A stretch of DNA of 7,875 bases from Solirubrobacterales bacterium (GTDB lineage Bacteria; Actinomycetota; Thermoleophilia; Solirubrobacterales; Solirubrobacteraceae): assembly GCA_013695395.1 (NCBI GenBank), contig JACDAP010000624.1:1-7875 (forward strand), in the 5' to 3' direction. Below the pieces are notes generated by a model. The model searched no databases, was not told where the DNA came from, and was given only the letters and a program-made list of their open reading frames with translations. Every line of letters begins with the position of its first letter. Position 1 is the first letter of the stretch. The translations under genes and the position numbers were made by a program. Of this stretch, positions 7,038 through 7,875 are shown one piece after another.

Positions 7038-7081
7038 GCGGCCACCCGGGCGCGGCGGGCGGGTGGCCTGAGGCGCGACAT
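7034..7081 (-). CDS. Candidate 15-codon mini-ORF bridging the GT39-like and TPR-like genes
   Basis: The ATG (7081-7079) overlaps the stop of the GT39-like gene in a TGATG, and its own TGA (7036-7034) overlaps the ATG of the TPR-like gene in a second TGATG. The product would be MSRLRPPARRARVAA, arginine-rich. GAGG sits just 2 nt before the ATG, closer than an ideal ribosome binding site. It may keep ribosomes moving between the two genes (translational coupling) rather than make a functional peptide, or it may be chance, since stops are rare in this base composition. Confidence 0.25.
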   Translation of the reverse strand: MSRLRPPARRARVAA

Positions 7082-7875
7082 CACCTCGCCACGGTACGCG
7101 AGCGCCGCGCCGCGAGCGCTACGGCCGCCGCCTCGATCGCGATCGCGGCGAGGATCACGAGGAAGGGCTCCGCCGAGGTCCGAAAGCGGGTGTTGCCGTA
7201 GACGGCGGCACCCACGAGCACGATCAGCACGAACGGCGCGAGGAGGACGAGGAGCTCGACCCGCCTGCGGCGCCGGCGCAGCAGCACCACCCCACCTACG
7301 GCCAGCGGGATCAGCGCCCAGTACATGACCAGGCCCGCCCGGTGGAAGCGCACCTGCCGTCCCTCCTGCGAGGCGAAGAACCCCCCCTGCCCCCACGGCC
7401 GGTAGACGTCGAGCATCCGTCCGAGCCGGGCCGCCACGACCACCGGGATCCGCCCTGTGTGCTCGCTCGCGTAGGTGAAGCCGCGCTCGCGGTACTGGAG
7501 AGCGGCCTGCGCCTCGTCGCCGGTGACCGGGCCGCCGAAGCACTCGAAGTCCCAGGCGCCGATGAGCTCCCCGAAGTAGGTGCTCTCACAGTTGGCGCCC
7601 GCGAAGACGGAGTCGCCGTTGGTCGAGAGGAGCACGGGCCGCTCGAAGGTCGTTGCGTTGCGGATCGCCCAGGGGGCGAGGACGAGCGCGGCGGAGGCCA
7701 GGCAGGCGACGCCGAGCGCCGCACGGCGCCCCATGCTGCCCTCCCCGCCCCGCCAGAGCAGCGGCGCGGCCAGCAGCACGCCCAGCGCGATGGCCTCCCC
7801 GCGGGTGAGCGCGGCGAGCGCGATCGCGGCACCGAGGAGCGCCGCGGCGCCGAGACTCGGGCCATCGGCGAGGCG
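7081..7875 (-). CDS. GT39 / ArnT-PMT-like GT-C glycosyltransferase, C-terminal part, cut by window edge
   Basis: The frame is open from the right edge through 264 residues to the TGA at 7083-7081. A GTG at 7779 could look like a start, but the codons before it encode more membrane protein including TRGEA (24-28), a family-typical element, so the true start lies beyond the window. Counting from the first visible codon: a helix around 50-68 ends in PWAIRN (68-73), followed by LSTNGD (83-88), an external segment with C96 and C112 that may pair, DVYRPWG (156-162), two helices separated by an Arg-rich cytoplasmic turn (about 200-205), and YGNTRFRTSAEP (226-237) before the last helix. The PW-IRN, LSTNGD and YG-TRFR-EP series is characteristic of the GT39/ArnT-like branch that uses polyprenyl-phosphate sugar donors on the outer membrane face. 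The catalytic first loop is not in the window. Donor and acceptor are unknown. The TPR-like gene follows 44 bp downstream. Confidence 0.85.
   Translation of the reverse strand, partial: RLADGPSLGAAALLGAAIALAALTRGEAIALGVLLAAPLLWRGGEGSMGRRAALGVACLASAALVLAPWAIRNATTFERPVLLSTNGDSVFAGANCESTYFGELIGAWDFECFGGPVTGDEAQAALQYRERGFTYASEHTGRIPVVVAARLGRMLDVYRPWGQGGFFASQEGRQVRFHRAGLVMYWALIPLAVGGVVLLRRRRRRVELLVLLAPFVLIVLVGAAVYGNTRFRTSAEPFLVILAAIAIEAAAVALAARRSRTVAR

Noticed and set aside
7139..7150. GCGATCGC octamers (also near 1653 and 7817), like cyanobacterial HIP1
   Set aside because: Only about three copies, in Ala-Ile-Ala or similar codon contexts, as expected from codon bias in a GC-rich genome.
5981..7201. 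Open plus-strand frame of 406 codons overlapping the end of the ligase-family gene and block C
   Set aside because: Arg/Pro-rich shadow in another frame of the ligase gene and antisense to two recognisable genes.

Overview
The window is very GC-rich (well over 70% by eye), almost entirely coding, and full of GTG starts, leucine/alanine/valine-rich membrane proteins and GC-ending codons. This fits a high-GC actinobacterium. The mix of an AftD-like (DUF3367) arabinofuranosyltransferase homologue, several GT-C membrane glycosyltransferases and an O-antigen-ligase-family protein makes a deep-branching group such as Thermoleophilia (Solirubrobacterales/Gaiellales) my best guess. That placement is inference; no rRNA or marker gene is present.

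Layout: six clear protein genes in three transcription blocks. Block A runs leftward from about 2946: a 571-residue fusion of a zinc-ribbon/SAM methyltransferase with a GT2 glycosyltransferase, then after only 7 bp the N-terminal 407 residues of an AftD-like protein that runs off the left edge. Block B runs rightward from about 3053: a GT-C-like polytopic membrane protein with a large soluble C-terminal tail, then after 76 bp an O-antigen ligase/polymerase (Wzy_C/WaaL) family protein ending at 6584. Block C is read leftward from the right edge and converges on block B: the C-terminal 264 residues of a GT39/ArnT-like glycosyltransferase, then a 131-residue membrane-anchored protein with a TPR-like hairpin. 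Blocks A and B diverge from a 106-bp spacer with a TAGGGT -10-like hexamer 7-8 nt before each start codon, suggesting leaderless or near-leaderless transcripts, and an inverted GAAC/GTTC repeat between them. Blocks B and C converge on a 57-bp spacer that may hold a weak hairpin.

Together the genes look like part of a cell-envelope glycan assembly locus. A GT2 enzyme could make or extend a lipid-linked sugar, a fused methyltransferase could decorate a sugar or carrier, three GT-C proteins could transfer sugars from polyprenyl-phosphate donors on the outer face of the membrane, and the ligase-family protein could polymerise or ligate the glycan. The biochemical order and the sugars are not readable from the sequence. 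No RNA genes, insertion sequences, CRISPR arrays or phage genes were seen, and no non-coding stretch exceeds about 110 bp.
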